Source of the DNA: Bradyrhizobium canariense
GTDB taxonomy: Bacteria; Pseudomonadota; Alphaproteobacteria; Rhizobiales; Xanthobacteraceae
Assembly: GCF_019402665.1 (NCBI RefSeq)
Contig: NZ_VSST01000034.1
Coordinates: 159,722-223,721 of the forward strand
Direction of reading: 5' to 3'
Length of the DNA: 64,000 nt
Below, piece by piece: positions 33,565-43,343 of the stretch. Every line of letters starts with the position of its first letter. Within the stretch, counting starts at the first letter, position 1. Both the position numbers and the translations under genes were made by a program. The notes beneath the pieces were generated by a model, which saw nothing but the letters and a program-made list of their open reading frames with translations, had not been told where the DNA came from and did no database searches.

Positions 33565-35499
33565 CTACCTCACCACCGCCCGCCTCGGCTCGACGATCTC
33601 GAACATGCGCGGGAATTCGTCCATCAGGCCCATCAGCTCGGCCAGGCGCATCGGGTTGCCGGCGAATTTGACCTTGCCGGCGGTCACGGCCTCCGGGAAG
33701 CTGGTCAGTTTTGCGATCACCTCATCGAGCGTCGACCGCGCGAGCGTGAAGCTGGCATCGGCATTGTCCGCCTGCATGCCCTCTGTGTAGGTGAGCGCGC
33801 AGTTCTCCAGATTGAGCACGAAGGTCTCGCCGGTGTCGGAGAAGCTCCAGTTCAGCACGATGTGCTTTCCTTCCGCCTTGAGTCCGTTGAGGCGGATGCC
33901 GAGCACGTCCCAGAGCTGTGAGGTACGCAGCGCCGCCAGCGTCTCGCGCGGCATCGGCGGGCGCGGCGGCACCTTCGGCATGCCCTGGCGCAATTCCTGC
34001 GCGCCGAACAGATAGGCATTGCGCCAGGTCGCGCTTTCGGCGGCATAGCCGAGCTGCTCCAGCGTATCCGCCAGCAACGCACGCGCAGCCTGATTGTCCG
34101 GCTCGGCAAAGACGAGATGGCCGAGCGCCTGCGCCACGAAGCGGAATTCGCCCTTGTCGAAATCGACACGCGCCCGCGCGAGGATGGCGTCGGCGCCGCC
34201 CATGTACTCGACATATTTCCTGCCCGACTCAACCGGGGGCAACGGATCGAGATTGACCGGATTGGCGTCGTACCAGCCCAGGTATTTTTGATAGATCGCC
34301 TTCACATTATGCCGGATGTGGCCGTAATAGCCGCGGCCGTGCCAGGCGCCCTCCAGGCTGTTGGGCAGCTGGATCGTTTCGGCAATCTCGGCCGCGGTGA
34401 GGCCGTGGTTCATCAGGCGGATGGTCTGGTCATGCGCGAACTTATAGAGGTCGCGCTGCTGCCGGATCATCGTGCCGATGCGTTCGTGCCCCCACACCGG
34501 CCAGTGATGCTGGCCGCACATCGCTTCCGCCTTGCCGTCCCAGAGCTGCAAGGCCTCGCCCAGATATTTCGACCAGGCCAGCGCGTCGCGCACGTCGGCG
34601 CCGCGAAACGGCAGCAGATTGTGGAAATTGTGGGTGCAGTTCTCGGCGAGGTTCAACAGCTTGTAACGCGGGATGAAGAAATGCATCTCCGCCGGCGCTT
34701 CGCTGTTCGGCGCCATCTGGAATTCGAATTCGACACCGTCGATCACGCGACGGTCGCCGGTCGCCATGATCAAATCGGTCGGCCGCAGCAGCGCCACCGA
34801 ACCTGCCGCCATCGACTTGCCGAGGCCGCAATCGACCTGCCCGCGCGCGCCCTTGGCCAGGAGTGGCCCGAACTGGTACTGCGCCCGGCGCAGCATTGCA
34901 GGTCCCGCGATGATGTTCTCGGAGACGGCATGCTCCATGAACAAGTTCGGCGCGATGATCGGCACGCGGCCGGTCGCGAGTGCATCCTCCTCGAGCACGC
35001 CGCGCGCGCCGCCCCAATGGTCGGTGTGGGTGTGGGTGAAGATCACGGCCGCGACCGGTCGCTGGCCGCGATGCTTGTAGTAGAGATCGAGCGCGGCGCG
35101 CGCGCCCTCGATCGAGGTCAGGGTGTCGACGACGATGACGCCGCTGTCGCCTTCGATCAGCGTCATGTTGGCGATGTCGAGCCCGCGCACCTGGTAGATT
35201 CCGGGCACGACCTCGAACAGGCCGTGTTGCATGTTGAGCCGCGACTGCCGCCACAGGCTCGGATTGACCGTGGCTGGCGCCTCTTCAGTCGACAGGAAGC
35301 CGTAAGGCTCGAGGCTCCAGACCGTCCGCCCTTGCGGATTGGTGATCTCCGCGTTCTCGATCGTGCCGAGGAAGCCGCGCGCGGCGTCGTCGAAATCTCG
35401 CGTGTCGGAGAACGGCAGCGCGTTCAGCATCGCTGTTTGCTGCGCGATGACGGATGGCGTTGCGCCCTTCGGCCCGTTGCTGGCGTCGATGCTGCTCAT
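33565..35499 (-). CDS. Metallo-beta-lactamase-fold alkylsulfatase
   Basis: This 644-residue protein matches SdsA1/Pseudomonas-type linear alkylsulfatases, which release sulfate from alkyl sulfates such as dodecyl sulfate. The binuclear zinc motif is FTHTHTDHWGG. Further ligand regions are LAENCTHNFHNLLPFRGA and MCGQHHWPVWGHERIG, followed by a helical dimer domain and a C-terminal SCP2-like domain (LEQLGYAAES through NADASFTLARSTL). The start is ATG 35499 with GGGAGG upstream. No classic signal peptide is visible. Sulfate or alcohol use may link it to alcohol oxidation elsewhere. Confidence 0.9.
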   Translation of the reverse strand: MSSIDASNGPKGATPSVIAQQTAMLNALPFSDTRDFDDAARGFLGTIENAEITNPQGRTVWSLEPYGFLSTEEAPATVNPSLWRQSRLNMQHGLFEVVPGIYQVRGLDIANMTLIEGDSGVIVVDTLTSIEGARAALDLYYKHRGQRPVAAVIFTHTHTDHWGGARGVLEEDALATGRVPIIAPNLFMEHAVSENIIAGPAMLRRAQYQFGPLLAKGARGQVDCGLGKSMAAGSVALLRPTDLIMATGDRRVIDGVEFEFQMAPNSEAPAEMHFFIPRYKLLNLAENCTHNFHNLLPFRGADVRDALAWSKYLGEALQLWDGKAEAMCGQHHWPVWGHERIGTMIRQQRDLYKFAHDQTIRLMNHGLTAAEIAETIQLPNSLEGAWHGRGYYGHIRHNVKAIYQKYLGWYDANPVNLDPLPPVESGRKYVEYMGGADAILARARVDFDKGEFRFVAQALGHLVFAEPDNQAARALLADTLEQLGYAAESATWRNAYLFGAQELRQGMPKVPPRPPMPRETLAALRTSQLWDVLGIRLNGLKAEGKHIVLNWSFSDTGETFVLNLENCALTYTEGMQADNADASFTLARSTLDEVIAKLTSFPEAVTAGKVKFAGNPMRLAELMGLMDEFPRMFEIVEPRRAVVR

Positions 35500-35565
35500 A
35501 CTGCCCTCCCGGCTCGTCCCTTGGGAGGCATCTAACCGCATCTCGATTGCGGTTCCAACAAGTCC

Positions 35566-36732
35566 TTACGCAGCCAAACCTGCGGCCACCGGCTTACCGG
35601 AGGCGCGCATGTCCGCCGTCCGCAGCTCCCGCGCCAGCACGTAGCCGCCGCCGTCCTGCTTGGCGCGGTACATCGCCCGGTCGGAGCGCGACAACAGCCC
35701 CTCCACCGTGCGCCCATCCTGCGGCGCGACGGCAACGCCGACGCTGACGCCGAGCCCGATCACCTGCCCGTCGACATGATAGGGCGCGCTGAGCGATTGC
35801 ACGATCCGCCGTGCCATCGCTTCCGCATCGGTCGCCGCGCGCTGCACCAGGATGAACTCGTCGCCGCCCATCCGGACCACGAGATCATGAGCTGCGGCAA
35901 GCGCCTTGAGCCGCCCGGCCACCTGCTTGAGCAGCGCGTCGCCGACTGGATGGCCGAACCGGTCATTGGCCTCCTTGAAGCGGTCGAGATCGAGCGCGTG
36001 GACGGCGATCATGCTGGAATTTCCGTCCGCCAGCATTCGCGGCAGATCCTCCGCCAGCACCGAGCGGTTAAAGACGCCGGTCATCGAGTCCGAGCGCGCG
36101 AGCCGCTCGAACTGTCGCTTGAGCGTGATCTGGCTGATCGAGGCATTGAAGCTCAGCCGCACCATCTCGAAGCTGGCGGCCACATACATCAGGATGAGGA
36201 GCCCGAGCCCGACATGGCGCAGATCGGGCTGCATGAACGTCACGATCGCGGCGGGCGCGGCGATCGCGACCAGATCGAGCAGTGCTGCGACCGGGCGCAG
36301 TGCCAGCCGCGCCACCACGCCGGCACCGAAGCCGAAACCGATGCCGACCGCCATCACGCAGCAGAGCGCGTCGCCGAGCACGATGCTGCGCGCGGCAAAC
36401 ACGCCCAGTACCAAGGCGGTGATGACGGTGCCGGCAATGTACCGCCGTTCCCAGCGCGCGGCCTCGGCCCGATCCAGCCGCGACGGCTGCGTGAGGCGAC
36501 GGCGGAACGCAGCGATTTCGGACAGACGGATCATGGCCACGACGACACCGGCGACCGTAAGGGCTGCCGTGACCGCGTCACCGGTCTCGTAGGTTGTGAT
36601 CGCGCCGACCATCACCTGGCAGACGGCGGCGAGAATAGTAGGGATCGTCGTGCCGTGCAGGCCCGTGATCACTTCCATGTAGACGGCATCGGAAATCGAC
36701 GCCCGTCCGGATTCCATTCTATTGAACAACAT
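35566..36732 (-). CDS. Membrane-bound diguanylate cyclase (GGDEF)
   Basis: This ~388-residue protein has about six hydrophobic segments (MASE-like sensor region, residues ~20-195) followed by a GGDEF domain. The active site RMGGDEFILV is intact, and the substrate region DLDRFKEANDRFGHPVGDALL is conserved, so it should make cyclic di-GMP. The residues where an inhibitory RxxD site is usual read AAHD, so product feedback may be absent. ATG 36732 is preceded by GAGG; the frame is open to 36786. Confidence 0.88.
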   Translation of the reverse strand: MLFNRMESGRASISDAVYMEVITGLHGTTIPTILAAVCQVMVGAITTYETGDAVTAALTVAGVVVAMIRLSEIAAFRRRLTQPSRLDRAEAARWERRYIAGTVITALVLGVFAARSIVLGDALCCVMAVGIGFGFGAGVVARLALRPVAALLDLVAIAAPAAIVTFMQPDLRHVGLGLLILMYVAASFEMVRLSFNASISQITLKRQFERLARSDSMTGVFNRSVLAEDLPRMLADGNSSMIAVHALDLDRFKEANDRFGHPVGDALLKQVAGRLKALAAAHDLVVRMGGDEFILVQRAATDAEAMARRIVQSLSAPYHVDGQVIGLGVSVGVAVAPQDGRTVEGLLSRSDRAMYRAKQDGGGYVLARELRTADMRASGKPVAAGLAA

Positions 36733-36851
36733 GCCAGCCTCATCCGCTCGCATGGTCCTACCGCACATCTGTAAAAATGTGTGCATCGCACAGCGGTGGC
36801 ATTTGAACGAGCGGATTTACCGCGCGTTAGCCATGCATCGCCTGAGCTCGG

Positions 36852-38912
36852 CTACATGCCGAGCAGCCTCGGCAGCCACAGCGACAGACCGGGCCAGTAT
36901 GTCACGACCACCAGGAATCCCAGCATTGTCAGCAGCCATGGCCACACCGCAACCGTGAGCTCGGTGATGCCCATCTTGGCGATGCCTGAGGCGACGTAGA
37001 GATTGAGGCCGACCGGCGGATGGCACAGCCCGACTTCCATGTTGACCGTCATCAGGATGCCGAAATGGATCGGATCGATGCCGAGCTTGATCGCAACCGG
37101 AAACAGGATCGGCGCCATGATCAGGATGATCGAGGACGGCTCCATCACGTTGCCGGCCAATAGCAGCAGGAGATTGACGACGAGCAGGAAGCCGATCCAG
37201 CCGAGGCCCTGGTCGATCATCCATTGCGCAAGCGCTTGCGGCACGTTCTCGTAAGTCATCAGGAACGAGAACAAGACGGCGTTGGTGATGATGTAGAGCA
37301 GCATCGCCGAAAGATTCGCCGATGACAGCAGCACCCGCGGCACGTCTCGCAGCTTCAAATCCTTGTAGATGAACACTGCGACGATGAAGGCGTACACCGC
37401 GCTGACGGCGGCAGCTTCGGTCGGTGTGAACAGGCCGCTGTAGATGCCGCCGATCACGATCACGATCAGCAGGATACCCCAGATCGACTTGCGGAGCGCA
37501 TCGAAGCGCTCGTAGAGGGTTGCTTTCGGCATCCTCGGATAGTCGTTACGCCAGGCTCGATAGAACGTCGTGGCGCCGAGCAGCATGGCGAGCACCATTC
37601 CCGGCACAATGCCGGCGATGAACAGCTTGCCGACGGAGGTGTTGGTGGAGACGGCGAAAAGAACCATCGGAATCGATGGGGGAATGAGAATTCCCAATGA
37701 GCCCGAGGTCGTGATCACGCCCGCCCCGAACCTCTTCGGGAATCCCTGCGCGACCATCGCGGGCAGGATCACCGATCCGATCGCCACCACGGTGGCCGGC
37801 GACGAGCCGGAAATCGCGGCGAACAGCGCGCAGGCGACCACGCCCGAGAGCGCAAGGCCGCCATACCAATGGCCGACCAGCGACGTCGCGAACGTGATCA
37901 TCCGGCGCGCCACGCCGCCATGGGTCAGGAAGTTGCCGGCAAGGATGAAGAACGGGATCGCCATGATCTCGAAGCTCTCGATGCCGGTGAACAGCTTCAG
38001 CGCCACCGATTCCGTTCGCACGTCGGTCAGCGTGAACATGAAGCTGAGCACGGTCAGACCGAGCGCGATCGAGATCGGCATGCCCGTGAGCATCAACGAC
38101 AGCAGAAGGCCGAAAACCACGGCGACACGGAGGCCCTGCGGCAGCGTGATCACGTGCGCCGAATGGGCGAAGCACACGGCGACGATCAGGACCGGCAACA
38201 ACATCAGGACCCAGCCGAGCGGGCTGCGTTCGTCGCGGACGACCTGACTGCGCGTGACCGGGGCCGGATGGACCGGGTCTATTTCGACGCCCTCGACGCC
38301 GGCCATGTCGTGATGCGGCAGCTCGCCGGTGTGATAGAACGACCAGGCGACCTGCAGGAAGCGGAAGCACATCAGCCCGGAGCCGAGCGGGATGGTGAGA
38401 TACACCAGCCACATCGGCGCTTCGAGGTCGTTGGATTGCTGGCCGGTCTGCCACATCTGGCCGACGAACGCGGCCCCGAAATAGCACACGATGGCCGTGA
38501 AAAGGGCGCCGCACATCAGGCCGAACGTGATGACGCGGCGGCGCGATCCGCCGGGAAGGACATTGACCAGGACGTCGACGCCGACATGGATGCCGGTGCG
38601 CACCCCGTAGGCCGCACCGAACTTCGCCATCCAGATGAACATGTAGATGCAGAGTTCCTGCGCCCAGGACAAATCGAGAGCGGCAAGCCAGACGAACGCG
38701 GCTCGCGCGGGGACGGCCAGCAAGGCCAGGTTGCGCGCCTCCGCCCATTTGGCGATGTCGATCGACAGCCCGGCGCCATATCGGTGCAGCACGGCAACGA
38801 AGATGAGCAATGTCGCGGCCGCGATCATCGTCGCGATCAGCCATTCCTCGAGATGATCGAGCACACGATTCAATGCACGCAGCAACTTGGTCCCCTCAGC
38901 TTGGCTCATCAT
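36852..38912 (-). CDS. TRAP transporter fused small-large permease (DctQM)
   Basis: This 686-residue protein joins a DctQ-like domain (about residues 1-210, four helices) to a DctM domain (about 240-686, roughly 12 helices). The DctM part shows typical loops such as GVARRMITFATSLVGHWYGGLA, ISGSSPATVVAIG and the end VGLCHPPVGLNLYVASGIAK. TRAP carriers import organic acids using the sodium or proton gradient and a periplasmic binding protein, here the gene 67 bases upstream. ATG 38909 is a possible alternative start. Confidence 0.92.
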   Translation of the reverse strand: MMSQAEGTKLLRALNRVLDHLEEWLIATMIAAATLLIFVAVLHRYGAGLSIDIAKWAEARNLALLAVPARAAFVWLAALDLSWAQELCIYMFIWMAKFGAAYGVRTGIHVGVDVLVNVLPGGSRRRVITFGLMCGALFTAIVCYFGAAFVGQMWQTGQQSNDLEAPMWLVYLTIPLGSGLMCFRFLQVAWSFYHTGELPHHDMAGVEGVEIDPVHPAPVTRSQVVRDERSPLGWVLMLLPVLIVAVCFAHSAHVITLPQGLRVAVVFGLLLSLMLTGMPISIALGLTVLSFMFTLTDVRTESVALKLFTGIESFEIMAIPFFILAGNFLTHGGVARRMITFATSLVGHWYGGLALSGVVACALFAAISGSSPATVVAIGSVILPAMVAQGFPKRFGAGVITTSGSLGILIPPSIPMVLFAVSTNTSVGKLFIAGIVPGMVLAMLLGATTFYRAWRNDYPRMPKATLYERFDALRKSIWGILLIVIVIGGIYSGLFTPTEAAAVSAVYAFIVAVFIYKDLKLRDVPRVLLSSANLSAMLLYIITNAVLFSFLMTYENVPQALAQWMIDQGLGWIGFLLVVNLLLLLAGNVMEPSSIILIMAPILFPVAIKLGIDPIHFGILMTVNMEVGLCHPPVGLNLYVASGIAKMGITELTVAVWPWLLTMLGFLVVVTYWPGLSLWLPRLLGM

Positions 38913-38979
38913 TCAAGAGCAACGGCCGGGAGTGCGATCACCCCCGACCGTTCATGGTTGTTCTTATAGCGCGCCGGCG

Positions 38980-39993
38980 TCAGTTCATCTTGACGTCGAG
39001 TTCCTTGGCGAGGAGATCGAGCACCTCCTGCCCGACCCGCCCCTTCGCCCATTTGTAGGTCGGCTGCATCGCTTCCTGCCACGCCTTGCGATCGGCGTCA
39101 GTCAGATAATGCAGCGTGGTCTTGCCCGTCTTCTTGATCTCGGCCAGCGCATCCTCGTTTTCCTGGCGCGCGATCGAGTTGGTGTAGTCGGTCGCCTCGT
39201 TCATCGCCTTCTCGAGCTGGGCGCGGATATCGGGCGGCAGGCCGGACCAGAATTTCGAATTGACGATCACAGCATATTGCAGGTGCGCGTGATAGGACAC
39301 GGTGATGTCCTTCTGCACCTCGTAGAATTTCTGCGTCAGGTAATTGGAGGCGGTGTTCTCGCAGCCGTCGACCACGCCTGTCTGCAAAGCCTGGTAGACT
39401 TCGGAAAACGCCATGATCTGGGGGATCGAGCCCATGATCCGGAGATATTGGTCGGCGACCTTCGATCCGGAGATGCGGAATTTGAGACCCTGGAAATCGG
39501 TCGGCTTCATCAGGGCACGGTTGGCGGAGAGCATGTGGAAGCCGTTGTCCCAATACGCGAGCCCGGTAATGCCCTTGGTCTCGAGCTTATCGAACAGCCA
39601 CTTGCCGATCGTGCCCTTCATCGCGTTGGAATAGGTTTGATCGTCCTTGAACAACCATGGCAGGTCGAGCGCCTCGAACTCCTTGATACCGAGCGGGGCG
39701 AACTTCGCGGTCGAGGGGGCAAGCATCTGCACCGAGCCGAGCTGCAGCGCCTCGATCTCCTCCTTGTCCTTGTACAGCGTGGAGTTCGGGTAGATTTCGA
39801 CCTTGACCTTGCCGTCGGTGTACTTCTCCGCGAGTTCCTTGAACTTCAGGGCGCCCTTGCCCTTGGGAGTGTCGTTGGCAACGACGTGGCTGAATTTGAT
39901 GACGATCGGGCTCTGGGCCTGGGCCAAGACCGGAGACAAGACGGGACTCACGAGAACAGCTGCGGCGGCGACCGCAAGAAGCAGCTTGCGCAT
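38980..39993 (-). CDS. TRAP transporter periplasmic solute-binding protein (DctP)
   Basis: This 337-residue protein has a signal peptide (MRKLLLAVAAAAVLVSPVLS, cleaved near LAQAQ) and a DctP fold. Family blocks are PIVIKFSHVVANDTPKGKGA, LKFRISGSKVADQYLRIMG and VVDGCENTASNYLTQKFYEVQ; the arginine in KFRIS usually binds the carboxylate. GGGAGG precedes ATG 39993. It is first in a two-gene operon with the fused permease. The ligand is probably a C4-dicarboxylate or related acid. Confidence 0.92.
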   Translation of the reverse strand: MRKLLLAVAAAAVLVSPVLSPVLAQAQSPIVIKFSHVVANDTPKGKGALKFKELAEKYTDGKVKVEIYPNSTLYKDKEEIEALQLGSVQMLAPSTAKFAPLGIKEFEALDLPWLFKDDQTYSNAMKGTIGKWLFDKLETKGITGLAYWDNGFHMLSANRALMKPTDFQGLKFRISGSKVADQYLRIMGSIPQIMAFSEVYQALQTGVVDGCENTASNYLTQKFYEVQKDITVSYHAHLQYAVIVNSKFWSGLPPDIRAQLEKAMNEATDYTNSIARQENEDALAEIKKTGKTTLHYLTDADRKAWQEAMQPTYKWAKGRVGQEVLDLLAKELDVKMN

Positions 39994-40177
39994 GAACGAA
40001 CCTCCCAACAACCTCTAAAACCGGGTCTTTTTTGTTTTCCGATTTCAGTACTGACAGCAATCCGCCACCCGAACAACTAGACCTAAGCCCAATTTGCCGC
40101 AGCCAAGCTGTCTTGCGCAACCCGGCACCTGCTGCGTTCCCGGAAGCGAGCGCTTATGTCGCATTGCGGCAGTACGA

Positions 40178-40948
40178 TCAGCCGTTGCGCTGGGCGACCA
40201 TGAACAGACGCCGGAAGGGAAACAGCGTCTGTCCCGCGGCGTTCTTCGGATAGGCTTTCGCGACCCGCATCCCATAGGCGGCTTCGAACGCTGCCTTCTC
40301 GTCGCCCTGCAAGATGTCGAGATAGCGCGTCAGCCAAGTCCCCTTGGTCCACTCTTTCACGGGATTCTCGCCTTCCAGCACCTGCAGATATTCGGTCTCC
40401 CAGATGTCGATATTGGCCGACATCGGAGCAAGAAGACCGTGATAATAGGCCGGCGCTTCGACCGGCGGCGGCGTGACGAGATGCTCGACCTTGGACCGCC
40501 AGGGACCGTTCAGCGCCGTCTCGCCAATCAGCACATGCGAGGGCGCCAGAAAGTTGCGCGGCATCTGCACAGCGAGCATTCCGCCGGGCGTCACTTTCTC
40601 CATGATCGACGGAAACAGTGCCGCATGATTGGCCAGCCAGTGCAGCGCGGCATTGGAATAGATCACGTCATATTGCTTCGTCGGGCGCCAATGGCCGAGA
40701 TCCTCGTGCGACCATTCCACGTCCGGCGCCGCCTTGCGGCCGGCGGCAACCATCTCGGCTGATCCCTCGACACCGGTCACCGTCGCGTCCGGCCAACGCT
40801 CCTTGATCAGCCTGGTGACGTTGCCGGCGCCGGCACCGAGATCGGCAACCGCACGCGGGCCAGAATCCGGAATCCGCATCAAGAGGTCGACGGCGGGCCG
40901 GAGGCGGTGCCCGGAGAATTTCAGATATTGCTGCGGATCCCAGACCAT
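40178..40948 (-). CDS. tam: Trans-aconitate 2-methyltransferase
   Basis: This ~256-residue SAM-dependent methyltransferase begins MVWDPQQYLKFSGHRLRPA, the hallmark of Tam. It has motif I ADLGAGAGNVTRLI, the acidic ribose-binding VEGSAEM, YSNAALHWL and the C-terminal LFPFRRLFMVA. Tam methylates trans-aconitate, an inhibitor formed from cis-aconitate. ATG 40948 is preferred; the frame is open to 41002 through a basic stretch (TKKKRRR). It stands alone, divergent from an SDR gene. Confidence 0.92.
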   Translation of the reverse strand: MVWDPQQYLKFSGHRLRPAVDLLMRIPDSGPRAVADLGAGAGNVTRLIKERWPDATVTGVEGSAEMVAAGRKAAPDVEWSHEDLGHWRPTKQYDVIYSNAALHWLANHAALFPSIMEKVTPGGMLAVQMPRNFLAPSHVLIGETALNGPWRSKVEHLVTPPPVEAPAYYHGLLAPMSANIDIWETEYLQVLEGENPVKEWTKGTWLTRYLDILQGDEKAAFEAAYGMRVAKAYPKNAAGQTLFPFRRLFMVAQRNG

Positions 40949-41116
40949 CGCTCGGCGCCTTTTCTTTTTCGTGTTTCCTTCAACGCGGCTCTTGGTTACC
41001 ACTGCTCGTCCCGGTCGGGCAAATCAGGCTGACGGGACAGGGCAGGAAACGAACAGAAAAACGAACAGCCAAACCAACAGCGACAAGCAGAAAAGCAAAC
41101 AAGAGGGCGTGTCACC

Positions 41117-41860
41117 ATGGATCTCGGGCTCAAATCGAAAACCGCCGTCGTCACCGGAGCGAGCGTCGGCATCGGCCGCGCCATCGCCAAGGGTTTGGCT
41201 GCCGAAGGCGTGCGCGTCGTCGGCGTGGCACGGCGAACCGATCTGCTCGCCGAGCTGGTGAGCGAAGTCGGCTCCGGTCTGATCACGCCATTCGAGCAGG
41301 ACGTGATGGCCAAGGACGCGGCGGAGAGGATTTCGGCCTTCGCCGTGAGCGAGCTCGGCCATGTCGACATCCTCATCAACAATGCCGGCGGCAGCCGCCC
41401 CCTCCCCGTCGATGCGCCCGACAGCCAATGGGACGAAGCGATCGCGCTGAATTTCACCAGCTACCGCCGCATCGCGCATGCGCTGCTGCCGCAGATGATC
41501 GAACGCAAATGGGGCCGCATCGTCAACATCACCGGCAAGTCCGAGCCGGAAGGGCTCAACGCCGCGTTCGCCGCCAAAGCCGCCGTGCACGCCTGGGCCA
41601 AGGGCCTGTCGCGCGAGATCGGCGAGCACGGCATCACCATCAACTGCATCCCGCCCGGCCGCATCATGAGCGAACAGATCCGCCGCAACTACGCGCCCGA
41701 TTATCGCGAGCGGTTCGCGGAGGAGGAGATTCCTGTCGGCTATTGGGGCGAGCCGGAAGACCTTGCGGCGTTGGCGGTGTTTCTGGCGTCCCCTGTAGCG
41801 CGGTACATCACGGGCACGGTGATCCCGGTGGATGGGGGGCTGAGGAGATATCAGTTCTAG
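41117..41860 (+). CDS. SDR-family protein lacking the catalytic Ser and Tyr
   Basis: This 247-residue short-chain dehydrogenase-fold protein has an intact cofactor site (TGASVGIGRA, NNAGG) and ending (ITGTVIPVDGGLRRYQF). The active-site region reads NITGKSEPEGLNAAFAAKAA: the lysine is present, but the residue four before it is Ala rather than Tyr, and the expected Ser is Gly. The loop is about three residues shorter than usual. It may be a regulator, a binding protein or an enzyme with different chemistry. Annotation as a 3-oxoacyl-ACP reductase would be unsafe. AAGAGGG precedes the ATG. Confidence 0.85.
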   Translation: MDLGLKSKTAVVTGASVGIGRAIAKGLAAEGVRVVGVARRTDLLAELVSEVGSGLITPFEQDVMAKDAAERISAFAVSELGHVDILINNAGGSRPLPVDAPDSQWDEAIALNFTSYRRIAHALLPQMIERKWGRIVNITGKSEPEGLNAAFAAKAAVHAWAKGLSREIGEHGITINCIPPGRIMSEQIRRNYAPDYRERFAEEEIPVGYWGEPEDLAALAVFLASPVARYITGTVIPVDGGLRRYQF

Positions 41861-41900
41861 AGCGAATTGGCTCGCCCGCTTGCCGAAGAGGCCGCCGCTG

Positions 41901-42872
41901 TTATTCGATCACGTCGTCCGCGCGCACCAGCAACGACGGAGGTATCTCCACGCCGAGTGCCTTTGCGGTCTTGTGGTTGATGACGGTCTTGAACTGCGTC
42001 GGCTGCTCGATGGGAATCTCGGCGGGGTTGGCACCCTTCAATATCTTGTCGACGAAAACAGCGGCGTGGCGGAACATTGCGGTGAAGTCCACACCGTATC
42101 CCATCAGGGCCGCCCCCCGGGCGGCGACAATGGGTGCGGCAACCGATGGCACCCGGCACTTGTCCACAATCGCGGCCACCATGGACGTGTTGGTGACAAA
42201 CGCGTTTGCGTCCGTGATCACGAGGCCGTCCATCGGGTTAGAGCCGACGAGTGACAGCGCGCTTTCGAGATCGCCGGGAACGTCGACCTCGATAGGTAGT
42301 AGCTCCATCTTCAATGCCTGCGCCGCGTTCCTCATGGTGCTCATTGTAGCGTTGTTCAGTGGATTTCCTCGCTGCATGAGCACCCCCACGCGTCTGGTCG
42401 AGGGAGCCAAGCCTGCGAGAATCTCCAGGCGCTTTGCAGCCAGTTCTGTGAGGAAAAAGGTTTGCCCTGTGATGTTGCCGCCAGGATGAGCCATGCTGGC
42501 TGCAAGGCCTATGGTCACCAGATCGGGGCCCACGATCATTACGGTCGGAATTTTTGCCGTCGCGTTATGAGCGGCAAGAATCCCGGGGAATGTGGCTGTG
42601 ACGAGAACGTCAATATCAAGAGCGACAAGTTCATTCGCAAGCGCCGGCAGCCTGGCGTCGTCGCCACCGGCGTCGCGATATTCGACATGAATGTTCGCGC
42701 CGTTAACCCAACCGAGATCGCTGAGCCCCTTGAGGAATGAGTCTACTTCCAAATTCCGCGGTGGGGGGAGGAGAAGGCCAATTCGGGGCATTCGCTTCAC
42801 TTGCTGTGCTCGCGCTGCCAGAGGCAACGCAGACGCCACACCAACCAAAGTCAGGAATTCTCGTCGTTTCAT
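41901..42872 (-). CDS. Orphan ABC-type substrate-binding protein (TrpX/ABC_sub_bind family)
   Basis: This ~323-residue protein starts MKRREFLTLVGVASALPLAA, a Tat-type export signal, and then shows the ABC_sub_bind fold: RIGLLLPPPRN, LSDLGWVNGANIHVEYRDAGG, MIVGPDLVTIGLAASMAHPGG and PTQFKTVINHKTAKALGVEIP. The family is greatly expanded in Bradyrhizobium and usually lacks a partner permease, as here. The gene uses a TAA stop, and the segment looks less GC-rich than its surroundings, suggesting later acquisition. Confidence 0.85.
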   Translation of the reverse strand: MKRREFLTLVGVASALPLAARAQQVKRMPRIGLLLPPPRNLEVDSFLKGLSDLGWVNGANIHVEYRDAGGDDARLPALANELVALDIDVLVTATFPGILAAHNATAKIPTVMIVGPDLVTIGLAASMAHPGGNITGQTFFLTELAAKRLEILAGLAPSTRRVGVLMQRGNPLNNATMSTMRNAAQALKMELLPIEVDVPGDLESALSLVGSNPMDGLVITDANAFVTNTSMVAAIVDKCRVPSVAAPIVAARGAALMGYGVDFTAMFRHAAVFVDKILKGANPAEIPIEQPTQFKTVINHKTAKALGVEIPPSLLVRADDVIE

Positions 42873-43064
42873 TATCAATCCGATCTCATACACCCCGGCT
42901 GAGAACAGCCATTGTTCTACGTTGGTCCAAGCTGCACTGATGACCGGGTCAGGTCAAAGGCGGCAGTCTGCACCGGAGGCGATGACTTCTGCTCTAGCCA
43001 GACTCCGGACCTGCCGATGCCGTATGCCAAGCGACGATAAGGGCCATAAGCGGAAGTGATCACA

Positions 43065-43343
43065 TTAAACGGGGTAGCGCCATTTCAATGCGCGCCGCAC
43101 GAACAAGAGCGCTGCTACCACGATCACCAGGACGACAAGATAGGCGGCAACAGCCCACCGCTCGTGTGGCAGGTAACCCGGAGCCAACATAAGCACCACT
43201 AGAACGCAAAGGAGCGCCGTTTGTGCGTAGAACAGCGGCGAGCGCAGCATTCCCGTCGGTTTCAGTTCCGCAAGCCGGTCGCCAGCACGCGTCGCGCGAC
43301 GGTAAACAAACACTAAGACTGCGAAGGCAACAATCCAGGCCAT
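43065..43343 (-). CDS. Small three-helix membrane protein of unknown function
   Basis: This 92-residue frame has hydrophobic segments at about residues 2-14, 35-53 and 61-83 with basic loops between them (RRATRAGDR, VRRALKWRYPV). Hydrophobicity and positive-inside charge pattern support a real inner-membrane protein. The ribosome site before ATG 43343 is weak. I do not recognise the family. It sits alone in the less GC-rich stretch. Confidence 0.5.
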   Translation of the reverse strand: MAWIVAFAVLVFVYRRATRAGDRLAELKPTGMLRSPLFYAQTALLCVLVVLMLAPGYLPHERWAVAAYLVVLVIVVAALLFVRRALKWRYPV

